Source of the DNA: Aurantiochytrium sp. KH105 | Taxonomy: Eukaryota > Sar > Bigyra > Thraustochytrida > Thraustochytriidae | Reading direction: 5' to 3' | Assembly: GCA_003116975.1 (NCBI GenBank) | Contig: BGKB01000082.1 | Span: forward strand, 70,275-134,274 | Length of the DNA: 64,000 bases | Shown: positions 46,841-56,471 of the stretch, one piece after another | Numbering within the stretch: the stretch's first letter is position 1 | Layout: the number at the start of each line of letters is the position of its first letter | Translations under genes and position numbers: made by a program | Notes under the pieces: generated by a model | The model's input: the letters and a program-made list of their open reading frames with translations, nothing else | Told to the model about the DNA's origin: nothing | Databases searched by the model: none

Positions 46841-48838
46841 ATGGAGCAATGGGCACGGTGGCCCCTCCTGCAAGAGCACCGCGCCGCGGTCTTGCGGCGC
46901 GAGGCGCTCGCCGGCGAAGGGGATGGCGTGGGGAGGAGCGCGCGGGCCGTCGACCCGCACGAGATTGCTCAGCATGCGTGGGAAACAAGCAGTTTCAATG
47001 AAGCGAAGCCAGCCGAAGCGCCAGCTCCAATGAGATTGAAACCCACAACGACCATGTCGAACCAGAAATCGAGGCAGCAGCAGCTCGAGGCGTCACGACC
47101 TGTCAAGACAGGTCGCATGAAAATGCGCGCTCTCGAGTTTCTTCGGTACATTCCCATGGATAACGAAGCCGAAATCCTCGCATCAGCTGGCAATACGGCA
47201 GACCCTGCAGCCGGCGAGGTGGGGACCTCGCGCGGCCAAACATCAACGGCAAACCCTGCAACGACGAATACGGCAAAAGCTTTGACAGCCGTAGACAATG
47301 CTGGTGCCTCTCCGGACGACGCTGCGGTTTTGGTCCTTTCAGGTTCCAAGGTTGGCGAAAATGAACAGGCCAATATCGACGGCACATCGACTACCAAGGA
47401 TAAAAAGTCTGGTGCTGCCTCGGGGGCCGGAGCTTCGCTGCAAGAAACGGATCAAGCCGCTGCGATTCTCGCCAACGCTCTCGGAGGTGGAACCACGATC
47501 GAGGCTGGGCCAGATGCCGCAGCGAGCGGCAATGTCTCGCTGCAGACAGCAGAAACGCAAGCCAATGCAGCCGGTGCAGAAAAAAGCACGACCAATGCGG
47601 CCGCCCCCATGGGTATCTACGTTCGGGGGCCTGCTGACTTTACCTATGCGTCTGAACGCGAGTGGTCGAAGCGGGGAGGTCATCGGCGCTCACGCGAGGC
47701 GCGAGAAAAGGCTTTGATTCACGCGGGAATCCATGATGACGCGCGCCTTTTCCTATCGTGGGACAAGGGATACCCTGGGATGGTCCTCTCTGTAATCAAG
47801 TACAGTGAGACGGCGGAATCGCGTCGTGGCAAGATGACGCGCCTCGGTGCCGTCATGATGGACGTACCACGACGACGCCAAGAGGTGCCCAAAATTTTGT
47901 CCGATGCCTTATGGCTCCAACGCGAAGGCACGTCGTACGCGAGGTATTTCAACAAGGAGTGGGCCGAGGTCAGTGGCGATCGTGTGGATCCCGTCAGGGC
48001 TGCGCGTGAAGAGGCTTGGGATCGCGAATATCATCCCATGGCGCTCGACGATCCGCACATGAGACTTGGCAAGCATCGCATTGTGCAGGGACTCGATGGT
48101 TACTATTTAAGCGTGCTCCCCTACACGAAGAAGAAGGTGCTCAAGCAAGAACTGAATGAGGTCTTTCGCGAGAAGCATCCCGAGTTGCCTGCAGAGTTGA
48201 CGTTGAGCAAGATTCGCAATTTGAAACGCGAGGTCTTGGAGCATGCGCGTACGCTCAACCTCGAACTCTCTACCGCGGCGCTTGCCATTGTGTATTTCGA
48301 AAAGCTCGTCTTTAAAGGTGTCGTCGATAAGCGCAATCGCAAGCTGGTCATGTCGGTTTGCTTGCTGCTCGCGTACAAGCTCAATGAGCCAAAGCTGCCC
48401 GAGACGGCAACAGTCGCGGATCTGCTCGAGGACATTGAGCGCGTCCAGGCGCTTGCACCCCGGCAAGTGCTCGAAGCCGAATTCAACGTCTTTGGGCACT
48501 TGCTCTTTCATCTCAATGCAAGCAAAGAGCATGTTCTCACACATTTTTCGCGTCTTCTGAAAACGATCGAGACGACGCCCACAGAGTATCTGGGCGAGGA
48601 CTTGGCGCAGTTTTACTTTCCCAAACTTGGCGATGATGACGTAAGCGACGATGAATCTGTTTCACACGCACCGCCGCCACCACCGACGGAATCTTCTCGT
48701 GCGGACCATCTTCCTGGCATTCTTGTGCCGCTTCCCGTCCCTGTGCCCAAGCCGCAGCGTCACACCGCGCCAGTCCGAGCGCGTAAGGCGGCCAAGGCTT
48801 TGGTCAATCGCTTTGGAATGCCGTATTCTAATAAATGA
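46841..48838 (+). CDS. CABLES-like cyclin-box protein
   Basis: 665 aa from Met at 46841; MRLKPTTTMSNQ and later Met codons are alternatives. Residues ~85-110 (TGRMKMRALEFLRYIPMDNE) echo the RRxALxFLxxIxLDG motif of CABLES1/2. A Ala/Thr/Asn-rich spacer follows, then a middle region including YSETAESRRGKMTRLGAVMM. The C-terminal cyclin-like domain (~425-560) is the strongest match: LKQELNEVFREKHPELPAEL, TLSKIRNLKREVLEHA, LSTAALAIVYFEKLVFKGVV, NRKLVMSVCLLLAYKLNE. CABLES proteins link CDKs (CDK5, CDK2) to kinases such as Abl in animals; outside animals the role is unknown. The tail is Pro-rich and basic. Confidence 0.85.
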   Translation: MEQWARWPLLQEHRAAVLRREALAGEGDGVGRSARAVDPHEIAQHAWETSSFNEAKPAEAPAPMRLKPTTTMSNQKSRQQQLEASRPVKTGRMKMRALEFLRYIPMDNEAEILASAGNTADPAAGEVGTSRGQTSTANPATTNTAKALTAVDNAGASPDDAAVLVLSGSKVGENEQANIDGTSTTKDKKSGAASGAGASLQETDQAAAILANALGGGTTIEAGPDAAASGNVSLQTAETQANAAGAEKSTTNAAAPMGIYVRGPADFTYASEREWSKRGGHRRSREAREKALIHAGIHDDARLFLSWDKGYPGMVLSVIKYSETAESRRGKMTRLGAVMMDVPRRRQEVPKILSDALWLQREGTSYARYFNKEWAEVSGDRVDPVRAAREEAWDREYHPMALDDPHMRLGKHRIVQGLDGYYLSVLPYTKKKVLKQELNEVFREKHPELPAELTLSKIRNLKREVLEHARTLNLELSTAALAIVYFEKLVFKGVVDKRNRKLVMSVCLLLAYKLNEPKLPETATVADLLEDIERVQALAPRQVLEAEFNVFGHLLFHLNASKEHVLTHFSRLLKTIETTPTEYLGEDLAQFYFPKLGDDDVSDDESVSHAPPPPPTESSRADHLPGILVPLPVPVPKPQRHTAPVRARKAAKALVNRFGMPYSNK

Positions 48839-49412
48839 CATGTAATCATAGGACTCCTTTGTGTTCTTGTCGTGATTTCTAAAGAAGAAGAGGACGAAGG
48901 AGGAGGAATAGTCTACCTACATGCATCATGACTTTGTCCTCGTCACATTTCTTTATAAGTAATTCATACAATCCATACAGACGCTGCGACGTGACACTTC
49001 GCATGCTCGCTCTCTCGCTCGCTTGCTCGTTTCGGCCCTTGCGACGCGCTGTCCAGGACTGGAGATGCCAACCATCTCAGTATTGTAAAGCCGGCCAAGT
49101 CTCTTTGCTTTTTCGATCGCAGTCCTTGATCGCGGAGATTGAGGCGCCGCACAGCACGCGAACGCGAACGGACCATTCGCTTGGGATCGAGTCGCGGGCG
49201 CGGCATTAGGTGCGGCTCACGGGCGCGGGGCACGAGGAGGCCGCTGACGCGCGCGTGTAAGGAGGAAGGAGTCTGACGTACTGTCGCGGTAAGAAAGGGA
49301 TTGCCTGCACTTCAACTACTTGCATCAAACACGGCCTTCGTGACCAGGCCAAACCAGGCACGAAGAGTCGAGCAAGCCCACGGCCGCACTCGGGGACTCA
49401 AGAGAGATCATA
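48839..49412. other. Intergenic region
   Basis: 574 bp between the CABLES-like and tensin-like genes. It contains CTCGCTCGCTTGCTCG-type repeats (about 49010-49030) and no recognised gene. Confidence 0.6.
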
Positions 49413-50975
49413 ATGGCGGCGGCACAGAGTGGAGGCGGCATGATGCAAATGCTCTCGAAAATGTCTGGACGCGTTCTGAACGAGCTGACGGCCGGTGAGG
49501 ACGACCTGCTTGCCAACTTTTCGGGTAAAAGAGTGCGTAGCATTTGCCCTGTATCGGAGGACGGCCGCCTCGTGGTGACGGGCTTTCTTGGCGACGATCC
49601 TGCCGTCAAGATACCCAACACAGCCAAGGCTCTCGCACGCGTGCGACTTGCTGATCTTCACGCCCAGATTGCTCGCAGACACGGACCCGGGACCTCAATG
49701 ACAATTTGGAATCTTTCCGGGGAGAGGTACGAGTATGGAGACGCCGAGGTCATTGAGCACAACTTTGGAATTCACCCAGCCCCTCCGCTTGCAACGCTGC
49801 AGCGGCTGGTGCGCGAGATCACGGCCTGTTTGCGTGATGACGCGCGGCAAGTTGCCATCATTCACGATCTCAGTGGTCGCCGCAGCGCAGTCGTCGCTGC
49901 ATGCTGCTTGCTCGCCTTAGAGGAAGACCTTAGTGCACAAGAAGCGCTGGCGAAAATTGGCAATGCCCTGGGTGGACCTGGCCAGGCCCTTGTCCCATCG
50001 CAGATTCGCTACATTGAGTATTTTTCGCAGCTCTCTGTCGACAACAAAGAATGCACTCTTGGTTGCCCGCAACGTCTCGAACGCATCATTGTGAACGGGA
50101 TCCCTGACTACGTCAACGCGTCCGGAAGCGGGCCGCAGGTTCCTGTTAAATGTCGTCCATTTGCCAAAGTCATTCTTGGCACCGAAACCGTCGCGGGAAC
50201 TCGCCCTGGACCCATCTTCACTCCCGAGGACCTTTGCTTCTCCTTGGTGCCTTTGGTGCCTGGAAAGAAATCCAGTGCGCCCGCTGGCGTTGTTGTCCGA
50301 GGCGACGTCCTCGTTCGCGTCTACCACGCGGATGAGCAGACGCAGCGCACAACACCCATGTTTGCCTTAGCCTTTCACACAGGATTTGTCCAAGACGGCG
50401 TCTTGCGCGCGCAAGCTGTCGAGATTGATGGCGCAAAGGATAATGGACGTTTCCCGCCATCCTTTTTTGTGGATCTCATCTTTACGCCGCTTCCTCATCT
50501 CGCCGAGGATGGCCTCGAGGGGGATGTGAATACTACGAACAGTTTCGAAAACAAGTCACTTGCGGCCAATCGCCGCCGCCGACGCGACAAGGATCGTGCA
50601 GATATTCGCATCGACGACGATGCTGATGAGGTGGCTGGTGTTAAACGATCAAGTGGCAATGATGATAATGATGCTCTGGTCAAAGAGCTTCGCAAATATA
50701 ATACATCGGACTTAACCAGCGCGCTATCGCAAACTCGCGAGGCAGCCCATCCAGCCAGCTCTAACGCTGTCACTGATGCAACAGAAAGCCTCGAGGAGAT
50801 TGAAAAGCTCGTAGACGACCTTGACCTTGATGCCCTCGACATGGACGATGAGGATCGAATTGGCCAGGTGACAGGGACGAATGGAGAGATGCAAGACGCC
50901 GTAGACGACGACATTGAGGACTTTGACGTGGATGCTTTTGCATCATCACTGGACCTTGACCTGAACGAGGATTGA
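49413..50975 (+). CDS. PTEN/tensin/auxilin-type pseudophosphatase with C2 domain
   Basis: 520 aa from Met at 49413. Residues ~35-210 are a tensin-type phosphatase domain (VTGFLGDDPAVKIPNTAKAL, IWNLSGERYEYGDAEVIEHN, FGIHPAPPLATLQRLVREI). The active-site loop HCxxGxxR(S/T) reads HDLSGRRSA (151-159): the nucleophilic Cys is Asp152 and the Arg position is Ser158. Residues ~215-370 fit a PTEN-type C2 domain (LERIIVNGIPDYVNASGSGP, DVLVRVYHADE, MFALAFHTGFVQDG). The tail is acidic and disordered (IEKLVDDLDLDALDMDDEDR). Auxilin/GAK and some tensins carry similarly dead domains that bind phosphoinositides in clathrin uncoating or adhesion; there is no J domain or SH2 here. Confidence 0.82.
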   Translation: MAAAQSGGGMMQMLSKMSGRVLNELTAGEDDLLANFSGKRVRSICPVSEDGRLVVTGFLGDDPAVKIPNTAKALARVRLADLHAQIARRHGPGTSMTIWNLSGERYEYGDAEVIEHNFGIHPAPPLATLQRLVREITACLRDDARQVAIIHDLSGRRSAVVAACCLLALEEDLSAQEALAKIGNALGGPGQALVPSQIRYIEYFSQLSVDNKECTLGCPQRLERIIVNGIPDYVNASGSGPQVPVKCRPFAKVILGTETVAGTRPGPIFTPEDLCFSLVPLVPGKKSSAPAGVVVRGDVLVRVYHADEQTQRTTPMFALAFHTGFVQDGVLRAQAVEIDGAKDNGRFPPSFFVDLIFTPLPHLAEDGLEGDVNTTNSFENKSLAANRRRRRDKDRADIRIDDDADEVAGVKRSSGNDDNDALVKELRKYNTSDLTSALSQTREAAHPASSNAVTDATESLEEIEKLVDDLDLDALDMDDEDRIGQVTGTNGEMQDAVDDDIEDFDVDAFASSLDLDLNED

Positions 50976-51133
50976 CTGCAAGTTGCTCAGGAGACGGCAC
51001 ACAGTCGATTGTATAATTGATCTCGCGAGATGCAGCCGATTCTTTGAGCTCCTCGCCAATTGGCCCAAAGCCGATTTGCTGAGCGAATCTCTCACTCGAT
51101 GGCACGAAGCCGATTGTTTGAGCGAGTCTCTCG

Positions 51134-52327
51134 CTAGATGGCACGAAGAACAAAGGCTGCAGCTTCTTCGGCGTCCTTCGTTCTGTGCTGTCGGCCAGGG
51201 CGACCTAGGTCCTCCACCGCTGGGACAACATGCCCTTTGTCACGCAAATGCTCTTGAAAGCGCCATAATTTGTTGCCTGGTTTCGTACCATCAACGCCGT
51301 CACGCAAAACATAAACGGGCATGCCCGTCGAACAGGCGTCAGACGCGATGGACACCGAATCACCCGTGACTACAAAGGCGTCTCCACGCGCGAGAGCTGC
51401 TCTGTACGGATTAAAAGTCTGCAACGTGAGTGGATCGCGCGACTGGGGCTGCGTCGGATCCAGATACGGTGCCCAGACTCGCACAGGGAGCTCGCTACTC
51501 TCTGTCAGGGCGTGCAGCAGGGGCACCATATCTGGTGGCGTGCGACGCGAACAGACAATGAGTGCTAATTCGAAGTTCCCTTCCAAAGCAAGAAAGATAT
51601 CATGCAAGTCGTCCAAGACAGTCTCTTGTTCCATTGCCTTGCGAGCCGTAGACCCTCCTAAAAGGACCACGAGACGTCGCGGCGACTGTCGGGCGTCCGT
51701 GCCGGCAAGAAAGCTTGTCTCTTCTGGGGTCTCGTGAGCGCGTTGCTCTGCAAGAGTTTCTGGAGAAACCCATGTGAGCGCGCCCGAGGTGCAAAAGATG
51801 TTGCTGCCCTGCACGCCATCGTGCTGAGGCGTAATGACGCCGTCAAAGTATCGATTACGCAGGAAGGAGCCGAAGCGAGGGTTAAGGATTTGCACATTGA
51901 CAACGGGGCCGTAGCCGGGCGTCGAGGCAAGGGCGCGCTTGATGCCGATGCTCAGCGCCGCGGTCCGTCTTCCGCACGCAATGATCGTGTCAACGTGCGC
52001 CTCGCGAGCGGCATTGAGCGCGCGCTGTGCCGCCTCATGCGACGCGACGCCCAAGAATGGTCGCCGCGTCACCTCGCTCGCCAGCGCCAGCGCCCAAGCA
52101 GGCGCCATGGCGCTTAGTTTGCTCAGCGGCACATGCGCCTCTACTGCTTCCGCTGCCGAGGCTGCTGCCGTGGGCGATGCCGGCTTGCTGAAGAGGCTTG
52201 CGCTACGTAGCGCCGCGCCCAATGCGCGGCACTGAGCCAAGCTCGAGAGCGTCCCATCGTGCAGCAGCAGCAATTGACGCATCTTTTGCAATTTGCGGCA
52301 TCTCAACCAAATGTCTCCTTTCTTCAC
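51134..52327 (-). CDS. ELM1-like mitochondrial fission protein (DUF1022)
   Basis: 397 aa from Met at 52327; Met at 52282 (MRQLLLLHDGTLSSLAQCRA, 382 aa) sits where the domain begins and is equally likely. DUF1022/ELM1 hallmarks: an N-terminal glycosyltransferase-B-like half (DTIIACGRRTAALSIGIKRA, VNVQILNPRFG, FDGVITPQHDGV), then VVLLGGSTARK and the C-terminal TFNPYRAALARGDAFVVTGD followed by SVSIASDACSTGMPVYVLRD. In plants ELM1 recruits dynamin DRP3 to mitochondria; bacterial homologues are uncharacterised. Stop is TAG. There is no TM segment. Confidence 0.85.
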   Translation of the reverse strand: MKKGDIWLRCRKLQKMRQLLLLHDGTLSSLAQCRALGAALRSASLFSKPASPTAAASAAEAVEAHVPLSKLSAMAPAWALALASEVTRRPFLGVASHEAAQRALNAAREAHVDTIIACGRRTAALSIGIKRALASTPGYGPVVNVQILNPRFGSFLRNRYFDGVITPQHDGVQGSNIFCTSGALTWVSPETLAEQRAHETPEETSFLAGTDARQSPRRLVVLLGGSTARKAMEQETVLDDLHDIFLALEGNFELALIVCSRRTPPDMVPLLHALTESSELPVRVWAPYLDPTQPQSRDPLTLQTFNPYRAALARGDAFVVTGDSVSIASDACSTGMPVYVLRDGVDGTKPGNKLWRFQEHLRDKGHVVPAVEDLGRPGRQHRTKDAEEAAAFVLRAI

Positions 52328-52512
52328 AGACCGACGTCGTCACAAGCAGTAGTTTATACCAGCATTAATAGGCGGCCGGCGCGGCTCGTGTCCCGACGTT
52401 AAGCGGAGCCTGCCTCTGGAGATGACATTGCAGACAATGTGCGCACGCAAATTCCAGTAACACTTCCTAGAATAAACAGAATGACAAGATCGAGTGAGTA
52501 TTCAATCGGGCA

Positions 52513-52627
52513 GTTCGTAGCGCACAAGAACCGAAGTTCGTAGTGCACAAGAACCGAAGTTCGTAGCGCACAAAAACCGAAGTTCGTAGCGCACAAGAAC
52601 CGAAGTTCCTAGCGCACAAGAACCGAA
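52513..52627 (+). repeat. 23-bp direct repeat, five units
   Basis: Units begin at 52513, 52536, 52559, 52582 and 52605, each GTTCGTAGCGCACAAGAAC plus CGAA, with single-base variants (T in unit 2, A in unit 3, C in unit 5). A partial sixth unit starts at 52628. Each unit carries GTTC/GAAC half-sites separated by 11 nt. Confidence 0.95.
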
Positions 52628-52892
52628 GTTCGACCACCCTTGACGCTTGAATAACGTCTTGGCCTGCATGGGCCGCTGATGAAGAGGATATTAAAGTACG
52701 GCGAAACAGATTTTCCTGAAGCGGAATCAACATTTGCGGTGCTTGGCATCAACGATGGCAAGAAATCATACAATCGCAAAACTTTGGTATACATACATAA
52801 TTTTCTACCTGACCACCGCCGGTTACAAGGCTTCTTCGCTGCGCATGAGGCTGTTGTACTTCGGAGACGTCGACGTCGAGCCGCAATTCGCC

Positions 52893-52923
52893 GTGTCAAG
52901 GCGGCTACGAGCCGCCTTGACAC
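52893..52923. repeat. Perfect 14-bp inverted repeat with 3-nt loop
   Basis: GTGTCAAGGCGGCT, loop ACG, then AGCCGCCTTGACAC. The 12-bp palindrome GACGTCGACGTC lies about 20 bp to the left (52866-52877). It would form a very stable stem in RNA or extruded DNA. No flanking gene makes its role evident. Confidence 0.85.
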
Positions 52924-53486
52924 CCGGACGCAGAAAATGAGGAAGGTTTTTTGTAACTCAACGAGACGAGCGCTTGGAACTGGGCTCTGCGCCTTGTGGA
53001 TGATGACACGGGAACGACACCTACAAGACTGATGACGTGATTGACGTCCCAGAACCGGCCGTGAGAATGTGGCCTTTGGAGTCTTTCTTACAGCGGGGTG
53101 CCGCTGCATTTGATGACGATCCATCCAAAGCTGAACCCGCGTCGCTTGTCAGGGCGAGCTGGAGAAGTCTTGCATGATGCTCTGCCGATCTCGGCGACCT
53201 GAGAGGAAATGTCAAAGAGGTTGCAGTCCCTAGCGTTGAGTCTTTTTTGCTGGACTGTCTTCGCAGAGAACCTACCGAGGTTCTCCGCCCGCTTCACAAT
53301 GCGGATATAGAAAAATGGCACATCTATTCGTCCTCACTGCCTTTGGGATATTCTTCCCGTCCATTTAAGGCAGCACGAGTATGCGCGTCTCCATCGTGGC
53401 TGTTTACAACGCAGGATTCGTGCTCGAAGCTGCCACCGTTGGTGCCCTGGCCAATTCCCATAAGCTCTTGGTACTTTGTCGACTTT

Positions 53487-56471
53487 TCATGATCGTGGTG
53501 GGCCGTCCACGATAATCGCATGCACCGCTGTCGCCCAGTCAAATGGTCCACGAATAAAAGTACGAGGAGGCAACAAGGCTGCCGTGGCAAAGCTTTGAAT
53601 ATGAACGAGCGTGAGGAGAATGTTGGCAAAGTACACAACGAGTAGACCAAATCCCATGGTGATGAAAAGAGACCAGCCAAACTCGTGCTCCGGAATCTCG
53701 AGAGCACCGAGCTGAAAACCGAAAAGAAGACGCATCGAAAGAAGCAGACCCGACGCAAAGGAAATAATCTCCGAATTGTATGGCGCGTAGACAACAAAGA
53801 TGGTTGTCGCAAAGGCCAGAAAGAGTGGCAGAAAAATAAGGAGAAAGTAGTGCAGAACGTCGCGCAATGCCAGCGTCCACGATCGGACGAGTATATCACC
53901 TGAACGGAAGAGTCCCATGAAACGCACACCCCGGAGCAAGACGCAGACAATCGCTACAGCCAAGAGATTCACCTGATGTCGATGAATAGTGCCATGAAAT
54001 CCCCAGTTTTGGAAAAAAGGCTCGGCGTTGATGTCGAGAAAGTTGACGAGCTCGCCTGCAATCTCGGCTCTTGCGGTGCCTCGGGCTCCCAGAAATTCGA
54101 GCGCAAAAACGCTGGCGATTGAGAGCAGACTCAAAATGTCCAGCGTCGTATATACAGGATGGAAAGCACGCCAAGCCCGTGATTGCCAGAATGATTGCAA
54201 ACAGCACTTGCAACGCGAATTGCTTGCGTTTTGAACAGAAAGAGAAACAGGCTCTGCGAGACGACGAATCGCTACAATCACAAGTAGGTACGCCACAATG
54301 TACAACATCGCACCGACGCCCAGCACGGTCATCCACGCTTTGGCCTTGCCGGTAAATGATTTGAGGAACAAGGAGGGCGGAACGGTCTCTGGAATGTACA
54401 CGGGCTCGATAGCGCCCATTTCTGTCTGTTGCAGGAGGAAGACGTGCGCTGTTGCCGATCCGGTGTTGATGTTGATCGTGTTAAAAATGATTTCCACCAT
54501 TCGTGTGCCTTCATTGATCCAGTCTACATTTTGCAGCTGCGAGACCGTCATTGTCCAATTTGCGGCAACTATCTCTCCCTGGTCAGAATTAAGAACAGCA
54601 ACATATCCCGAGCCGTCGTATCGCGAAACAAGATCGAGAGTGTTAACTGGACCGCGCGGTGACGCAGACCTCCAATCATTAAGACTCGTAGCGGTACGTG
54701 CGTCGACAAAGGTCAATGGATCGCCTGCTTGCGTCGAAATAGCAGGGCCAGTCATTTCGCTTTCGTCCCGAATCGACATCGAGTATGGCGCGTAGCAGTT
54801 CGTGTCAAAAACGAATGTACATTCTTGTGGCTGAACGCGCACTTGACGCATGCGCACATGCCCCACAACTTGATGATACTGATTCAAGTAGCATTGCTGT
54901 TCCTCGTTCTCACAGTTGATGCTGTTGTGAACCTGGCTCTCGAGCGTGAAATTAAGCCAGTTGTATGCACTCTCATAGTCCGAGACCTCTTTCCATGCGA
55001 CAAGGCGCTCATTGGGATCACGCGCGACTTCCGTGCGCGGAGGTGGTTCATAATCTTCAAAGTATTGGCGAAATTGGCTCGAAGCCTGCTGAAAGTTTGC
55101 TACAAATACGTAGCGCTGACAGCCGATGCAAATGGCGACCACGAGGAGAACGAGAACGGGAAAGAATACCAAGCAGTCGATCACCAAATGATACGTGCGC
55201 TGCTTGCGTGCCAAAGATCCGCCATGTCGCCCAAGTTGAAGAGCATTCGGAATCGAAATGGACGGCTCCTCGAGATCTGCATCAGTGTCGTCTGTGGCAA
55301 AAATATGCTGCACCTCGCGATCAATCCTTGCTTCCTCCTCAACGGTCAAACTGGGCCTGTACTCATTGCTGCTCATTTGGAATTCGTCACTCTCGTTCAG
55401 CGAGTCACTTTCCTCAAGTGCATCAATATCCCGGAAAAACGAAGAGCTGGCTCCTCTCTCAATGTCAAGGTCTGGAATTTTTTCTTCGTTCTCATCTTCG
55501 GTGCTTGCAGGCACCGCTTCTTCGCTTTCTCTGATGCCGCTCCTGCCAACAGAGATTTCTGCTGCAGCATTACTATGCCGTTGAGCGAGAGTGGCCTCGA
55601 CATGTTGCGAATGAAGCAACGCGCGGACCTCTTCCGCGCGACGGACACGCGAGGCGACGGCACCTGGATGGAATCTCTCAATATCCTCGAAGCGAACCTC
55701 GTCTGTACCATGTATTGACCGCGGCAAAAGCAAAATACGTGCCTTGGTCCCGGCATATGCTTGCATTGTTGTACGTACAATCAGATCATCGACAAAAAGA
55801 GCGCCATCGGCGTCGCCCAGGGCAAGTTGTCGCGCAACCGTCGGAGCGAGACTCCAATAACTGACGACCGAGACGAAGAGCTCACGGAATGTAGAGTCTG
55901 ACTTGATCTTGAGACTGCACACCTGTCGATTTGCGTAGACCTCCACCTGAAAGTACCCAGCTTGATCACTCCTGTCGAGTTTCGTGACATTCTCAGAATC
56001 TGCCGAGTTCGGCATTGCGGCCTTGACAGCAACTGGGAGCAACTGGCGTCGTAGAAAACCGGCCATCATCTCCACGGCTTCGCGCTGCACCAAAGCGTTC
56101 TCCTCCTCGTCCTTGTCCTGCTGTCTGTTTTCTTGAACAAGGCCTCGCGGAGGACGTTGACTCGCCGTGGCTACGGGTAGACGTCGTAAAGAAGCGGCCT
56201 TGGCGCGCTGCTGCTGTTTCAAAGTGTGTAGCTCGTCCTTACGAAACATCAGCTCGGCCCTGGCGGCCCTGAGCTGGTCTTGCAGGCTCTTGAGCGACTC
56301 ACGCAGGTCCTCGTCCGCCGTGCTGGCTGGTACGTCGGTGGCGAAGATCTCGCCATCCTCATCTTCACCAGCGTCGCGCCTCCCTTGCGGCCCCAGCGGC
56401 AGTGGCTGCTGCTGCTGCTGCGAGGCGCCCGACAGGCCCAGGTCCGCCTCAAACGCCGCGAGATCGTCCAT
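53487..56471 (-). CDS. Polycystin-2-like TRP cation channel
   Basis: 994 aa from Met at 56471 (MDDLAAFEADLGLSG); the ORF opens at 56540. The N terminus has a Gln run and a coiled coil (SLKSLQDQLRAARAELMF), then a ubiquitin-like segment (~165-245: YFQVEVYANRQVCSLKIKSD, TMQAYAGTKARILLLP). TM1 (~427-450) is followed by a large extracellular polycystin (TOP) domain with INCENEEQQCYLNQYHQVVG, LRMRQVRVQ-type strand and FDTNCYAPYSM. Five further TMs follow, ending in LRDVLHYFLLIFLPLFLAFA, a pore region FASGLLLSMRLLFGFQLGAL and FGLLVVYFANILLTLVHIQS. Polycystins are Ca-permeable channels of cilia and ER. The C terminus after S6 is short, lacking the EF-hand/coiled-coil tail of animal PKD2. Confidence 0.87.
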   Translation of the reverse strand: MDDLAAFEADLGLSGASQQQQQPLPLGPQGRRDAGEDEDGEIFATDVPASTADEDLRESLKSLQDQLRAARAELMFRKDELHTLKQQQRAKAASLRRLPVATASQRPPRGLVQENRQQDKDEEENALVQREAVEMMAGFLRRQLLPVAVKAAMPNSADSENVTKLDRSDQAGYFQVEVYANRQVCSLKIKSDSTFRELFVSVVSYWSLAPTVARQLALGDADGALFVDDLIVRTTMQAYAGTKARILLLPRSIHGTDEVRFEDIERFHPGAVASRVRRAEEVRALLHSQHVEATLAQRHSNAAAEISVGRSGIRESEEAVPASTEDENEEKIPDLDIERGASSSFFRDIDALEESDSLNESDEFQMSSNEYRPSLTVEEEARIDREVQHIFATDDTDADLEEPSISIPNALQLGRHGGSLARKQRTYHLVIDCLVFFPVLVLLVVAICIGCQRYVFVANFQQASSQFRQYFEDYEPPPRTEVARDPNERLVAWKEVSDYESAYNWLNFTLESQVHNSINCENEEQQCYLNQYHQVVGHVRMRQVRVQPQECTFVFDTNCYAPYSMSIRDESEMTGPAISTQAGDPLTFVDARTATSLNDWRSASPRGPVNTLDLVSRYDGSGYVAVLNSDQGEIVAANWTMTVSQLQNVDWINEGTRMVEIIFNTININTGSATAHVFLLQQTEMGAIEPVYIPETVPPSLFLKSFTGKAKAWMTVLGVGAMLYIVAYLLVIVAIRRLAEPVSLSVQNASNSRCKCCLQSFWQSRAWRAFHPVYTTLDILSLLSIASVFALEFLGARGTARAEIAGELVNFLDINAEPFFQNWGFHGTIHRHQVNLLAVAIVCVLLRGVRFMGLFRSGDILVRSWTLALRDVLHYFLLIFLPLFLAFATTIFVVYAPYNSEIISFASGLLLSMRLLFGFQLGALEIPEHEFGWSLFITMGFGLLVVYFANILLTLVHIQSFATAALLPPRTFIRGPFDWATAVHAIIVDGPPRS

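Larger units (their letters stand above)
52328..53486. other. Intergenic region with a 23-bp array, a perfect hairpin and probable decayed coding DNA
   Basis: 1.16 kb between the ELM1-like start and the polycystin 3' end. It holds a five-unit 23-bp direct repeat (52513-52627) and a 14-bp-arm hairpin (52893-52923). Short ORFs such as 52679-53032 (plus) show no domain. The stretch 53176-53492 is open on plus but overlaps the polycystin 3' flank; its status is unclear. Confidence 0.5.

Noticed and set aside
52513..52627. CRISPR-like array
   Set aside because: Repeats are directly contiguous with no variable spacers, and the DNA is eukaryotic.
53324..53950. 208-aa minus-strand ORF
   Set aside because: Shadow of the 3' end of the polycystin gene in another frame; Cys/Ser/Phe-rich with no domain.
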